In this document: one piece after another, positions 1 to 6,789 of the stretch | Layout of the letters: each line of letters begins with the position of its first letter | Position numbering within the stretch: the stretch's first letter is position 1 | NCBI GenBank assembly: GCA_023390415.1 | Contig: JAEWCW010000133.1 | Coordinates: 1-17,313, forward strand | Reading direction: 5' to 3' | DNA: 17,313 nucleotides | Origin: Pseudomonadota bacterium | GTDB taxonomy: Bacteria > Pseudomonadota > Alphaproteobacteria > Sphingomonadales > Sphingomonadaceae | The notes under the pieces: model-generated | The model's input: only the letters and a program-made list of their open reading frames with translations | What the model was told of the DNA's origin: nothing | Databases searched by the model: none | Position numbers and translations under genes: made by a program

Positions 1-477
1 GCCCCGGTCCAACCGAGCGCGCAGCCCGCTGCTCCCGCCGCCGTCGCTTCCACCGCCCCCGTCCCTGCTCCGGCGCCCGCGGCTCAGCCCGTAGCCGAGG
101 ACGAGGATGACGGGTCCCAAGTTTCCGAGGCCGAGCTCGCTTGCCTCACCCGCGTGATCCTCTACGAAGCGGGCGCCGAATCCCGCGCCGGCCAGCTCGC
201 AGTCGCCCAGGTCGTGCTGAACAGGACCCGCTCGGGGCGCTTCCCGCGCACCATCTGCGGTGTGATCAACCAGCGCGGCCAATTCTCCTCGATCCGCAGC
301 TTCAACGCGCCGCGCGGCGCGCGCTGGGAGCGTGCCGAGGACATCGCCGAAGCTGCGCTCGACGGCGAGCGCGCACCGGGCGTCGGCAACGCTTTGTTCT
401 TCCACGCGGCCCATGTGCGCCCGTTCAGCGGCCGCACCCGGGTGGCGCGCCTCGGCAACCACATCTTCTACCGCTGA
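1..477 (+). CDS. Cell wall hydrolase, SleB/CwlJ type (5' truncated by window edge)
   Basis: The reading frame is open from base 1 to TGA at 475-477, so the N-terminus lies outside the window. The first ~35 visible residues are an Ala/Pro-rich linker followed by a short acidic stretch (EDEDD). From about residue 45 the sequence matches the SleB hydrolase domain (Hydrolase_2 family): LYEAGAE carries the likely catalytic Glu (visible residue 56), followed by the AQVVLNR helix, TICGVINQ-GQFS, and the C-terminal GNALFFHA and GNHIFYR signatures. Members cleave peptidoglycan; in Gram-negative bacteria they are usually exported and act in wall turnover, unlike the spore-cortex role in Bacillus. Visible cysteines are residues 48 and 86. 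It is convergent with ndk, and a strong hairpin lies just downstream. The family call is secure; the substrate and cellular role are inferred. Confidence 0.88.
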   Translation, partial: APVQPSAQPAAPAAVASTAPVPAPAPAAQPVAEDEDDGSQVSEAELACLTRVILYEAGAESRAGQLAVAQVVLNRTRSGRFPRTICGVINQRGQFSSIRSFNAPRGARWERAEDIAEAALDGERAPGVGNALFFHAAHVRPFSGRTRVARLGNHIFYR

Positions 478-491
478 GCGGCGGGAACGTG

Positions 492-529
492 AAAAAGGCG
501 GCGGAGCCCCCGGGCCCCGCCGCCTTTTT
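492..529. terminator. Bidirectional intrinsic terminator between SleB gene and ndk
   Basis: A perfect 8-bp GC stem, GGCGGCGG (497-504) with CCGCCGCC (517-524), encloses a 12-nt loop. It is flanked by A5 (492-496) and T5 (525-529), so either strand gives a GC stem followed by a U run. It lies 14 nt after the SleB stop and 21 nt after the ndk stop on the other strand, where a shared terminator for convergent genes is expected. Confidence 0.88.
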
Positions 530-550
530 CGTGTCCGCAATTCGGATCGC

Positions 551-973
551 TTAGCCGACGATCTCGTCGGGCGTGAAGAAGTAAGCGATCTCGATGTCGG
601 CATTTTCCTGGCTGTCCGAGCCATGGACGCTGTTCGCCTCGATCGATTCGGCGAGCTCGCGCCGGATCGTGCCTTCCTCGGCGTCCTTCGGGTTGGTCGC
701 GCCCATTACCTTGCGGTTCAGCGCAACCGCATCCTCGCCCTCGAGCACCTGGACCACGACCGGGCCCGAGGTCATGAAGGCGACGAGGTCGTTGAAGAAG
801 GGCCGCTCGCGGTGGACGGCGTAGAAGCCCTCGGCCTGCTCCTTGGTCATCAGGATGCGCTTGGAGGCGACGACGCGGAGGCCGGCCTTCTCGAGCATGT
901 TGGTGACCGCGCCGGTCAGGTTGCGACGCGTCGCGTCCGGCTTGATGATCGAAAAGGTACGGGTCGTCGCCAT
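551..973 (-). CDS. ndk: Nucleoside diphosphate kinase
   Basis: Transfers the gamma phosphate from ATP to NDPs through a phospho-histidine intermediate, balancing cytoplasmic NTP and dNTP pools. The 140-aa length is that of a standard bacterial Ndk. Visible landmarks are the FSIIKPDA strand with Lys11, HRERPFF with His54, and the active-site motif NSVHGSDS with the phosphorylated His at 117. The chain ends with the usual EIAYFF segment. The ATG at 973 is supported by the family N-terminus and by a GGAG about 11 nt upstream. It is the last gene of a pepA-holC-ndk run, 97 nt after holC. That gap contains a hairpin, so ndk may also have its own promoter. All catalytic residues are present. Confidence 0.98.
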   Translation of the reverse strand: MATTRTFSIIKPDATRRNLTGAVTNMLEKAGLRVVASKRILMTKEQAEGFYAVHRERPFFNDLVAFMTSGPVVVQVLEGEDAVALNRKVMGATNPKDAEEGTIRRELAESIEANSVHGSDSQENADIEIAYFFTPDEIVG

Positions 974-1013
974 GTCGGTCGAGGCTCCAATCTTTATGAA
1001 TGTGTGGAATTGC

Positions 1014-1036
1014 GCGGCTCTCTAGAGAGGAGCCGC
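1014..1036. repeat. Inverted repeat (hairpin) between holC and ndk
   Basis: GCGGCTC (1014-1020) pairs with GAGCCGC (1030-1036) around a 9-nt loop. Inside lies the perfect 12-bp palindrome CTCTCTAGAGAG (1018-1029). It sits 35 nt beyond the holC stop and 41 nt before the ndk start. No T run follows on either strand, so it is not a standard terminator. A role in attenuation, RNA processing or protein binding is inference. Confidence 0.5.
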
Positions 1037-1070
1037 TGCCGACGCAACCTCGCCCTGGTTCGTCGGCGCC

Positions 1071-1493
1071 CTAGGGGCCCTGGACCCAGCGGCCGGTGTC
1101 GCTCTGCTTCCAGTAGCGTGTGTCGACCCCGTCCCTGCCCTTCAGCGTGCGCCAGGCCGAGCGAGCATCGTCCAGCCGCCCCGCATCGAAGAAATAGAAG
1201 GCGCGCTCGAAGCCCAGCGCCTCGTCGCGCCAGACGCCGTCGGCAAGCGCGATATTGGCGGCGCCGTTGAGCGGCTTCGGATCGGCGGAGAGCAGAATCG
1301 GCTGAACCTCCGGATTGTCGCGCCCGTGGGGCAGGAAGCTGTCCGGCGAATGGGTCCACAGCGCCTTGTCGAGCACGTCGAGCGGCTCGCCGACGACCAG
1401 CAGCCGCCCGCCCGAGGCCAGCACTTTCTCCGCGATACTCGGCAGCACCCGCTCCACAGGCAAGGCGACGAGATGATAGAAATCGACCAGCAC
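1071..1493 (-). CDS. holC: DNA polymerase III subunit chi
   Basis: Chi links the clamp loader (through psi) to single-stranded DNA-binding protein during replication. The 140-aa product has the HolC family pattern: VDFYHLVALPVERVLP at the N-terminus, a Rossmann-like GGRLLVVGEP strand, LDKALWTHSPDSFLPHG (about residues 41-57, the family signature), and a C-terminal AFYFFDAG. The start is GTG at 1491-1493; no ATG, GTG or TTG exists in frame between it and the pepA stop. No good Shine-Dalgarno precedes it, so translation probably depends on coupling to pepA, whose TGA is 54 nt upstream. The pepA-holC neighbourhood is also known from E. coli (pepA-holC-valS), which supports the call. Final residues are VQGP. 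Confidence 0.93.
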   Translation of the reverse strand: MLVDFYHLVALPVERVLPSIAEKVLASGGRLLVVGEPLDVLDKALWTHSPDSFLPHGRDNPEVQPILLSADPKPLNGAANIALADGVWRDEALGFERAFYFFDAGRLDDARSAWRTLKGRDGVDTRYWKQSDTGRWVQGP

Positions 1494-1547
1494 GCGGCAC
1501 TTACTCGAACGGATCGCCCGTCCCGGTGGGAATGGCGATGGAAGGAA

Positions 1548-3026
1548 TCAGCGCTCGTGATTGTCGGCGACGTAGCGGTCGAGGAGCGCGACTCCGTAGC
1601 CGGTCGCGCCCTTGTCGTAGAGGTGGCCGGGCTTGTCCGCCCAGACCATCCCGGCGACGTCGAGATGGGCCCATTTCACCCCGTCCTCGACGAAGCGCTG
1701 GAGGAAGCAGGCGGCGGTGATCGATCCGCCCTCGCGCCCGGCGCTGTTCTTCATGTCGGCGACGGGGGAATCCATGATCTTGTCATAGGCGTCGCCCATC
1801 GGCAGCCGCCACAATTTGTCGCCGCTCGCCTGGCCGGCGGCGGTGAGCTTGGCCGCGAGGCCGTCGTCGTTCGAGAACAGGCCGGCATATTCGTGGCCGA
1901 GGCTGATGATCATCGCGCCGGTGAGGGTGGCGAGGTCGATCATCACTTCCGGCTTGTACTGGCGCTGCGCCCAGGTCATCGCGTCGGCGAGCACCAGCCG
2001 GCCTTCGGCGTCGGTGTTGATCACCTCGATCGTCTGGCCGGACATCGAGGTGACGATGTCGCCGGGGCGCTGGGCGTTGCCGTCCGGCATGTTCTCAGCG
2101 AGGACGCAGATGCCGACGACATTGGCCTTGGCCTTGCGCGCTGCGAGTGCCCGGATCGCGCCCGCGACCGCGCCGGCGCCGCCCATGTCCCACTTCATCG
2201 CTTCCATGCCTTGCGCCGGCTTGATCGAGATTCCGCCGGTGTCGAACGTGATGCCTTTGCCGACGAAGACGACCGGCTTGGCGCCGGCGGCGCCGCCGCT
2301 CCAGCGCATCGCGAGCAGCCGCGGCGGCCGCACGGAGCCCTGGCCCACGCCGAGCAGGGCGCCCATGCCGAGCGCCTCCATCTGCGCCTCGTCGAGCACC
2401 TCGAATTCGACGCCGAGGCCCTCCATCGCGGCGCGGGCGCGCTCGACGAAGGTCTCCGGATAGACGATGTTCGCCGGCTCCGTGACCAGGCTGCGGGTGA
2501 GGTCGAGACCCGACAGGAGAGCCTCCTCACGCGCCCAGGCGTCGGCCGCATCATCGCCGGCGCCGACGATCACGACCTCTTCGAGCGTCGGCTTCTGCTT
2601 GCGGCTGAGCTTGGTGCGGTAGATGTCGTAGCGCCAGCCGCGCGCCGCAGCGCCGAAGCCGATCCGCGCCGCTTCCTCGGCCTTGAGCCCGAGCCCGGTG
2701 ACGTCGACCGCTACCTTGGTCTCGCCCGAAGTCAGCAGCTTCGCCGTGATCGCGCCGCCGACCTTCTCGTAGAGCGCGTCGCCGGCATTCTTCGCGCCGA
2801 GGCCGACGAGCAGCAGCCGCCGCGCCTGGTCGCCCTCCGCGACGAACGTTTCTGCGACAGCCGCCACCTCGCGCTCGAAGCGCTGGGCCTCGGCCGACCG
2901 CATCGCCAGCCGCCGCGCTGCCTCGTCCAGACCCGAAAGCCGGTCGGCGAGCATGTCCTCGCCCCTTACCGGAATGGCGAGGGCGTAGCTTCCCTCGGGG
3001 CGCTGGGCGGCAAACGTGACTTTCAT
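1548..3026 (-). CDS. pepA: Leucyl aminopeptidase (peptidase family M17)
   Basis: A cytoplasmic di-metal aminopeptidase that removes N-terminal residues from peptides; M17 enzymes are hexamers. The 492-aa length is close to E. coli PepA (503). The divergent N-terminal domain covers roughly residues 1-160 and the catalytic domain 170-492. Metal and catalytic residues are visible: VGKGITFDTGG (Lys257, Asp262), SIKP (Lys269), KWDMGGA (Asp280), and the M17 signature NTDAEGRL with Asp339, Glu341 and Arg343. ATG at 3026 follows GAGGAG (11 nt upstream) and AAAGG (4 nt upstream). It is divergent from lptD across 148 nt and heads the pepA-holC-ndk run. In E. coli PepA also acts as a DNA-binding regulator; nothing here shows that activity. 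Confidence 0.97.
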   Translation of the reverse strand: MKVTFAAQRPEGSYALAIPVRGEDMLADRLSGLDEAARRLAMRSAEAQRFEREVAAVAETFVAEGDQARRLLLVGLGAKNAGDALYEKVGGAITAKLLTSGETKVAVDVTGLGLKAEEAARIGFGAAARGWRYDIYRTKLSRKQKPTLEEVVIVGAGDDAADAWAREEALLSGLDLTRSLVTEPANIVYPETFVERARAAMEGLGVEFEVLDEAQMEALGMGALLGVGQGSVRPPRLLAMRWSGGAAGAKPVVFVGKGITFDTGGISIKPAQGMEAMKWDMGGAGAVAGAIRALAARKAKANVVGICVLAENMPDGNAQRPGDIVTSMSGQTIEVINTDAEGRLVLADAMTWAQRQYKPEVMIDLATLTGAMIISLGHEYAGLFSNDDGLAAKLTAAGQASGDKLWRLPMGDAYDKIMDSPVADMKNSAGREGGSITAACFLQRFVEDGVKWAHLDVAGMVWADKPGHLYDKGATGYGVALLDRYVADNHER

Positions 3027-3174
3027 CGGGCCTTTAACTCCTCGCGGCGCATTGGAAGGCGGGCAGCCTTAGGCCCTCGCGGGGCCTGTGGCAAAGGGTC
3101 AACATCAGCGCCATTGCGGGGTTCCCCGTCTGGTGCGATAGGCGGCGCGCCATGTCGGGACAGAAACAGCGGGG
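3027..3174. promoter_or_regulatory. Divergent intergenic region between pepA and lptD
   Basis: These 148 nt must hold the start signals for both transcription units. A 6-bp hairpin is visible (AGGCCC 3071-3076 with GGGCCT 3082-3087) beside a 5-bp one (AAGGC/GCCTT). On the minus strand a TTGACC (3097-3102) resembles a -35 box, but no good -10 stands at 16-18 nt, so no promoter is placed. A short ORF at 3152-3178 is listed separately. Confidence 0.5.
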
Positions 3175-3178
3175 ATGA
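3152..3178 (+). CDS. Possible 8-codon leader ORF overlapping the lptD start
   Basis: ATG at 3152 opens an 8-codon ORF (MSGQKQRG) whose TGA at 3176-3178 overlaps the lptD ATG at 3175-3177 in an ATGA arrangement. AGGCGG lies 6 nt before the leader ATG, which is a better ribosome site than lptD itself has; lptD has only GGGG directly against its ATG. This would fit translational coupling. The peptide is very short and chance occurrence is quite possible. Confidence 0.3.
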   Translation: MSGQKQRG

Positions 3179-5385
3179 GAAGACTGGATAGGATCTGCCT
3201 GGCGGCGCTTCCGCTCCTGCTCTGCGCGCCGGCGGCCGCCATTGCCCAACAGGCAGCGGACCGTCCAGCCGCGCCGGCCGACATCGATCCGGAAGCGCGG
3301 GTCGCCTTCGGTGCCGACCAGCTCATCTATGACGAGCGCGCTGACACCGTCACGGCGAGCGGCGAGGTGCGCATGGTCCGCGAAGGCTATCGGCTCAGCG
3401 CGGATCGGGTGACGTGGGTCCGGCCGACCGGCCAGGTCTCTGCCGAGGGCAATGTCCGGGTCGTCAGCCCGCAGGGCGACGTCGCTTATGGCGACCGGGT
3501 CGAGCTCACCGACACGCTGCGCGACGGCGTCGTCGAGAATTTGCTGCTCGTGCTGGAGGATGGCGGCCGCCTCGCCGCCCGCGAAGCCGTAAGGCAGAAC
3601 GGCGTCACCACGCTCGAGCACGCGGCTTATTCCCCCTGCGCCGTCTATGACGAGGACGGCTGCCCGCGCGATCCGACCTGGCACATCACCGCGGTCCGCG
3701 TCACTCACGATCCGGTGCGCCGGCGAATCTATTATCGCGGCGCCACGCTCAACCTGTTCGGGAGCCCGATCGTCCCCCTGCCCGGCCTTTCGCATCCGGA
3801 CGGCAGCGGCACCGGCGGCGGAACCGGCTTCCTGGTCCCGGACCTCCGCTTCACCCGCTCCAACGGGGTGGAGCTGGCCCTGCCCTATCACATGCGCCTC
3901 GCGCCCAACCGCGACCTCACGCTCACGCCGCATCTCTATTCGAGCGAGCTGCCGATGCTGGAGGGCCATTACCGCGCCCTCAATTCGCTCGGCGCGTATC
4001 AGGTGCGCGCTTACGCGACCCAAGGCTCGCGCCTCACAACCGGCGGAAGCGAGAGCGACCTTCGCTATTATGTCGAGGGCAATGGCCGCTTCCAGCTGGA
4101 TCCGCGCTGGAGCGTCACCGGCGCGGTCCGCTACGTCTCGGACCGAACCTTTCTCCGCCGTTACGACATCAGCCGCGAGGATCGCCTGCGCTCGCTGGTG
4201 GAGGCCGAACGCATCACCTCGGACAGCTACGTCTCGATCGCCGGATGGGCCTTCCAGGGCCTCCGCCCGACGGACGTCGGCGGCCGCCAGCCGATCGCCA
4301 TTCCCGCGGTCGACGCCCGTTTCCGCTTCGACGATCCGGTCTGGGACGGGAGCATCGAGGTTCAGGCCAACAGCCTCTCGATCCTCCGAACCGAGGGCCA
4401 GGACAGCCAGCGCGCTTTCGCCAGCGCCCGCTGGGAGCGGCGCTCGATTACGCCGCTTGGCCAGGAGCTGGTGCTGACCGCCTTCGGCCGCGCCGACATC
4501 TACCACGCCAACGACACCCACCTCACCACCACCGCAATCTATCGCGGCGACGAGGGCTGGAGCAGCCGCGTGATCGGGGCGGTCGCGGCGGACCTGCGCT
4601 GGCCGCTCGCCGGGCCGTTCATGACCGGCAGTCAGCGCCTCACGCCGCGGATCCAGTTCGTGGCCGCGCCGCCGACCGAGAATATGGACATCCCCAACGA
4701 GGATGCGCGCTCGGTCGATCTGGAGGATTCGAACCTGTTCGCGCTCAATCGCTTCCCCGGCCACGACCGCTGGGAGGACGGGGTGCGCATCACCTATGGC
4801 GCCGACTGGGCCGTCGACCTTCCCGGAATCGCGATCCGCTCGAACATCGGCCAGAGCTATCGGCTCAACAACAGCGCGAGTATTCTTCCGCCGGGTACCG
4901 GCCTGTCGGACCGTTTCTCGGATATCGTCGGGCGCACCAACGTGCGGGTCGGCCGCGACATCGCCTTCACCCATCGCTTCCGGCTCGACAAGGACTCGTT
5001 CGCGGTCCGCCGCAACGAGATCGACGCGACGATCGGCGGGCGGCGCACCTATGCGACGATCGGCTATCTGAGGCTCAACCGGAACGTCGATCCCGCAATC
5101 GAGGACCTACGCGACCGCGAGGAGATCCGCCTCGGCGGCCGGGTCCAGGTCGCGCGCCACTGGTCGATCTTCGGCTCGACCGTGATCGATCTCACCTCGA
5201 CCGAGGAGGATCCGTTCGCCCCCACGGACGGGTTCGCCCCGGTCCGCCACCGTCTCGGCATTCTGTACAATGACGATTGCATCGAGCTCGGTATCACCTG
5301 GCGGCGCGATTACGAGACGACGTTCGACGATCGCCGGGGCAACACCTTCCTGTTCCGGGTGGCGCTTCTCAATCTGGGGCGCTAA
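3175..5385 (+). CDS. lptD: LPS-assembly outer membrane protein LptD
   Basis: LptD is the outer-membrane beta-barrel that, with LptE, inserts lipopolysaccharide into the outer leaflet. The 736-aa product starts with a clear signal peptide (RR near the start, hydrophobic core, likely cleavage after AIA at residue 24). A periplasmic OstA/LptA-like domain follows at about 44-150 (FGADQLIYDERADTVTASGE, then GYRLSADRV and GNVRV repeats). The large C-terminal domain (about 210-736) has alternating aromatic and polar strands and ends in LFRVALLNLGR. Mature cysteines are C155, C163 and C702, against four in E. coli. ATG at 3175 is the only usable start: an upstream in-frame GTG (3133) is followed by TAG. 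It is the first gene of lptD-surA-pdxA-rsmA, with surA about 55 nt downstream. Its length and gene order support the call strongly. Confidence 0.95.
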   Translation: MRRLDRICLAALPLLLCAPAAAIAQQAADRPAAPADIDPEARVAFGADQLIYDERADTVTASGEVRMVREGYRLSADRVTWVRPTGQVSAEGNVRVVSPQGDVAYGDRVELTDTLRDGVVENLLLVLEDGGRLAAREAVRQNGVTTLEHAAYSPCAVYDEDGCPRDPTWHITAVRVTHDPVRRRIYYRGATLNLFGSPIVPLPGLSHPDGSGTGGGTGFLVPDLRFTRSNGVELALPYHMRLAPNRDLTLTPHLYSSELPMLEGHYRALNSLGAYQVRAYATQGSRLTTGGSESDLRYYVEGNGRFQLDPRWSVTGAVRYVSDRTFLRRYDISREDRLRSLVEAERITSDSYVSIAGWAFQGLRPTDVGGRQPIAIPAVDARFRFDDPVWDGSIEVQANSLSILRTEGQDSQRAFASARWERRSITPLGQELVLTAFGRADIYHANDTHLTTTAIYRGDEGWSSRVIGAVAADLRWPLAGPFMTGSQRLTPRIQFVAAPPTENMDIPNEDARSVDLEDSNLFALNRFPGHDRWEDGVRITYGADWAVDLPGIAIRSNIGQSYRLNNSASILPPGTGLSDRFSDIVGRTNVRVGRDIAFTHRFRLDKDSFAVRRNEIDATIGGRRTYATIGYLRLNRNVDPAIEDLRDREEIRLGGRVQVARHWSIFGSTVIDLTSTEEDPFAPTDGFAPVRHRLGILYNDDCIELGITWRRDYETTFDDRRGNTFLFRVALLNLGR

Positions 5386-5432
5386 GCTGCGGTTCAGCAA
5401 GCCCGGGCCATGACTAGGCGTCTGCTTTTATT

Positions 5433-5437
5433 GGAGG
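5433..5437 (+). promoter_or_regulatory. Shine-Dalgarno of surA, favouring the second of two tandem ATGs
   Basis: GGAGG is only 1 nt before the first ATG (5439) but 4 nt before the second (5442). The spacing makes the second ATG the likelier start; the product differs by one Met. Confidence 0.65.
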
Positions 5438-5441
5438 AATG

Positions 5442-6779
5442 ATGAAGCTCGGTACTCTTCCCAGGGCGGCGATCGTGCTCGCCGCTTCGGTAGCGTCGGT
5501 TATGGCGGCCGCTCAGGCCACTGGCCAGGCGCCCGGGACCGGCGGTCTCAACATTCCGAGCAACCCCCAGTTCGTCGGCCGCGCCGAGCCCGGCGTTCGC
5601 AAGGCGACGGCGATCGTCAATGGCGAGGTGATCACCGAGACCGACATCGATCATCGGCTTGCCCTGGTCCTGGCGTCGAACAACGTCCAGATCCCGGCGG
5701 AGGAGATGGCGCGCGTCCGTGCGCAGATCCTCAGGAACCTGATCGACGAATCCCTCCAGATCCAGGCCGCCGCCCAGCGCGAGATCACGGTCGAGCCGCG
5801 GGAGATCGAGGCGGCCCTGAACCGCGTCGCCGAGCGTGGCGGCCAGAACCGCCAGGCCTTCGCCGCGCATCTGCGCTCGCTGGGGTCGTCTGAGCGCTCG
5901 CTGCGGCGCCAGATCCAGGCCGAGATTGCCTGGGCGCGCCTTCAGAGCCGCTACATCCAGCCCTTCGTCAACGTCAGCGATGACGAGGTCCAATCGGTCA
6001 TCAGCCGGCTCAACGCCTCGCGCGGCACCCGCGAATATCGGATCGGCGAGATCTTCCTCTCGGCGACCCCTGAAAATGCCGCGACCGTGCTCGGCAACGC
6101 CAATCGGATCGCCGAGCAGATTCGCGGCGGCGCCTCCTTTCAGGCCTATGCCCGCCAGTTTTCGGAGGCGTCGACTGCGGCGCTCGGCGGCGATCTCGGC
6201 TGGATCCGTCCGGAGCTGCTTCCGGAATCGCTCGGCCAGGTGCTGACCCAGATGCCGGTCGGCGCGATCAGCCAGCCGATCCCGGTCCCCGGCGGCTATT
6301 CGATCATCGCGCTCGGCGATACCCGCCAGGTGTTGATGCCCGACGCGCGCGACGCCCAGCTCAGCCTGATTCAGATGTCGATCGGGTTCCCGGCCGGCAC
6401 CACGGAAGCGCAGGCGCAGCCGGCGATCGAGCGGCTCGTCCAGACCAGCCAGACGATGGGCGGCTGCGGCGGCGCCCAGCAGGCGGCGACGGCGCTCGGC
6501 GCCGAAGTCGTCGCCAACGACCAGATCCGAGTCGGCGATCTTCCGCCCGCGCTGCAGGAAATGCTGCTCGCGCTCAGCATCGGCCAGGCGACCCGTCCGT
6601 TCGGAACGCTGGACACACGGGTTAGCGTCCTCGTCCTCTGCGGCCGCGACGATCCGCAGCAGACCGGCGCGCCGAATGCCGAGGCGGTCCTCGATGCGAT
6701 GACCGAGGACCGCGTGAACCGCCGCGCCCTGCGTTTCCTGCGCGACCTGCGCCGCGACGCCGTCATCGATTACCGCTAG
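5442..6779 (+). CDS. surA: Periplasmic peptidyl-prolyl isomerase / chaperone SurA
   Basis: SurA chaperones outer-membrane proteins, including LptD, through the periplasm. The product is 445 aa from the second ATG. A signal peptide occupies about residues 1-24 (hydrophobic stretch ending SVMAAAQA). The SurA N-domain follows at about 55-175 (ATAIVNGEVITETDID, RNLIDESLQIQAA). A parvulin PPIase domain lies at about 198-297, with YRIGEIFLS, FSEASTAALGGDLGW and PIPVPGGYSIIALGD. The region after about 305 looks like a second, degenerate parvulin module with cysteines at 342 and 400. The C-terminal helix RRALRFLRDLRRDAVIDYR matches the SurA end. It lies between lptD and pdxA, as in the classic operon, and its TAG is 10 nt before the pdxA start. 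Confidence 0.93.
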   Translation: MKLGTLPRAAIVLAASVASVMAAAQATGQAPGTGGLNIPSNPQFVGRAEPGVRKATAIVNGEVITETDIDHRLALVLASNNVQIPAEEMARVRAQILRNLIDESLQIQAAAQREITVEPREIEAALNRVAERGGQNRQAFAAHLRSLGSSERSLRRQIQAEIAWARLQSRYIQPFVNVSDDEVQSVISRLNASRGTREYRIGEIFLSATPENAATVLGNANRIAEQIRGGASFQAYARQFSEASTAALGGDLGWIRPELLPESLGQVLTQMPVGAISQPIPVPGGYSIIALGDTRQVLMPDARDAQLSLIQMSIGFPAGTTEAQAQPAIERLVQTSQTMGGCGGAQQAATALGAEVVANDQIRVGDLPPALQEMLLALSIGQATRPFGTLDTRVSVLVLCGRDDPQQTGAPNAEAVLDAMTEDRVNRRALRFLRDLRRDAVIDYR

Positions 6780-6789
6780 GAACGGGGCG

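Noticed and set aside
1504..1545. Short minus-strand frame ending IAIPTGTGDPFE between pepA and holC
   Set aside because: No start codon or ribosome site of its own; it is out of frame with both genes and I recognise nothing in it.
3097..3102. TTGACC as the pepA -35 box
   Set aside because: No acceptable -10 hexamer at 16-18 nt; the nearest AT-richer stretch is about 23 nt away.
1326..3191. 621-codon plus-strand frame opposite holC and pepA
   Set aside because: Antisense shadow with no domain signature. It runs across both real genes.
3034..4974. Long minus-strand open frame (646 codons) opposite lptD
   Set aside because: It is antisense to a clear lptD, low in complexity (Ala/Arg/Asp-rich), without recognisable domains. 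High-GC codon bias opens such frames routinely.
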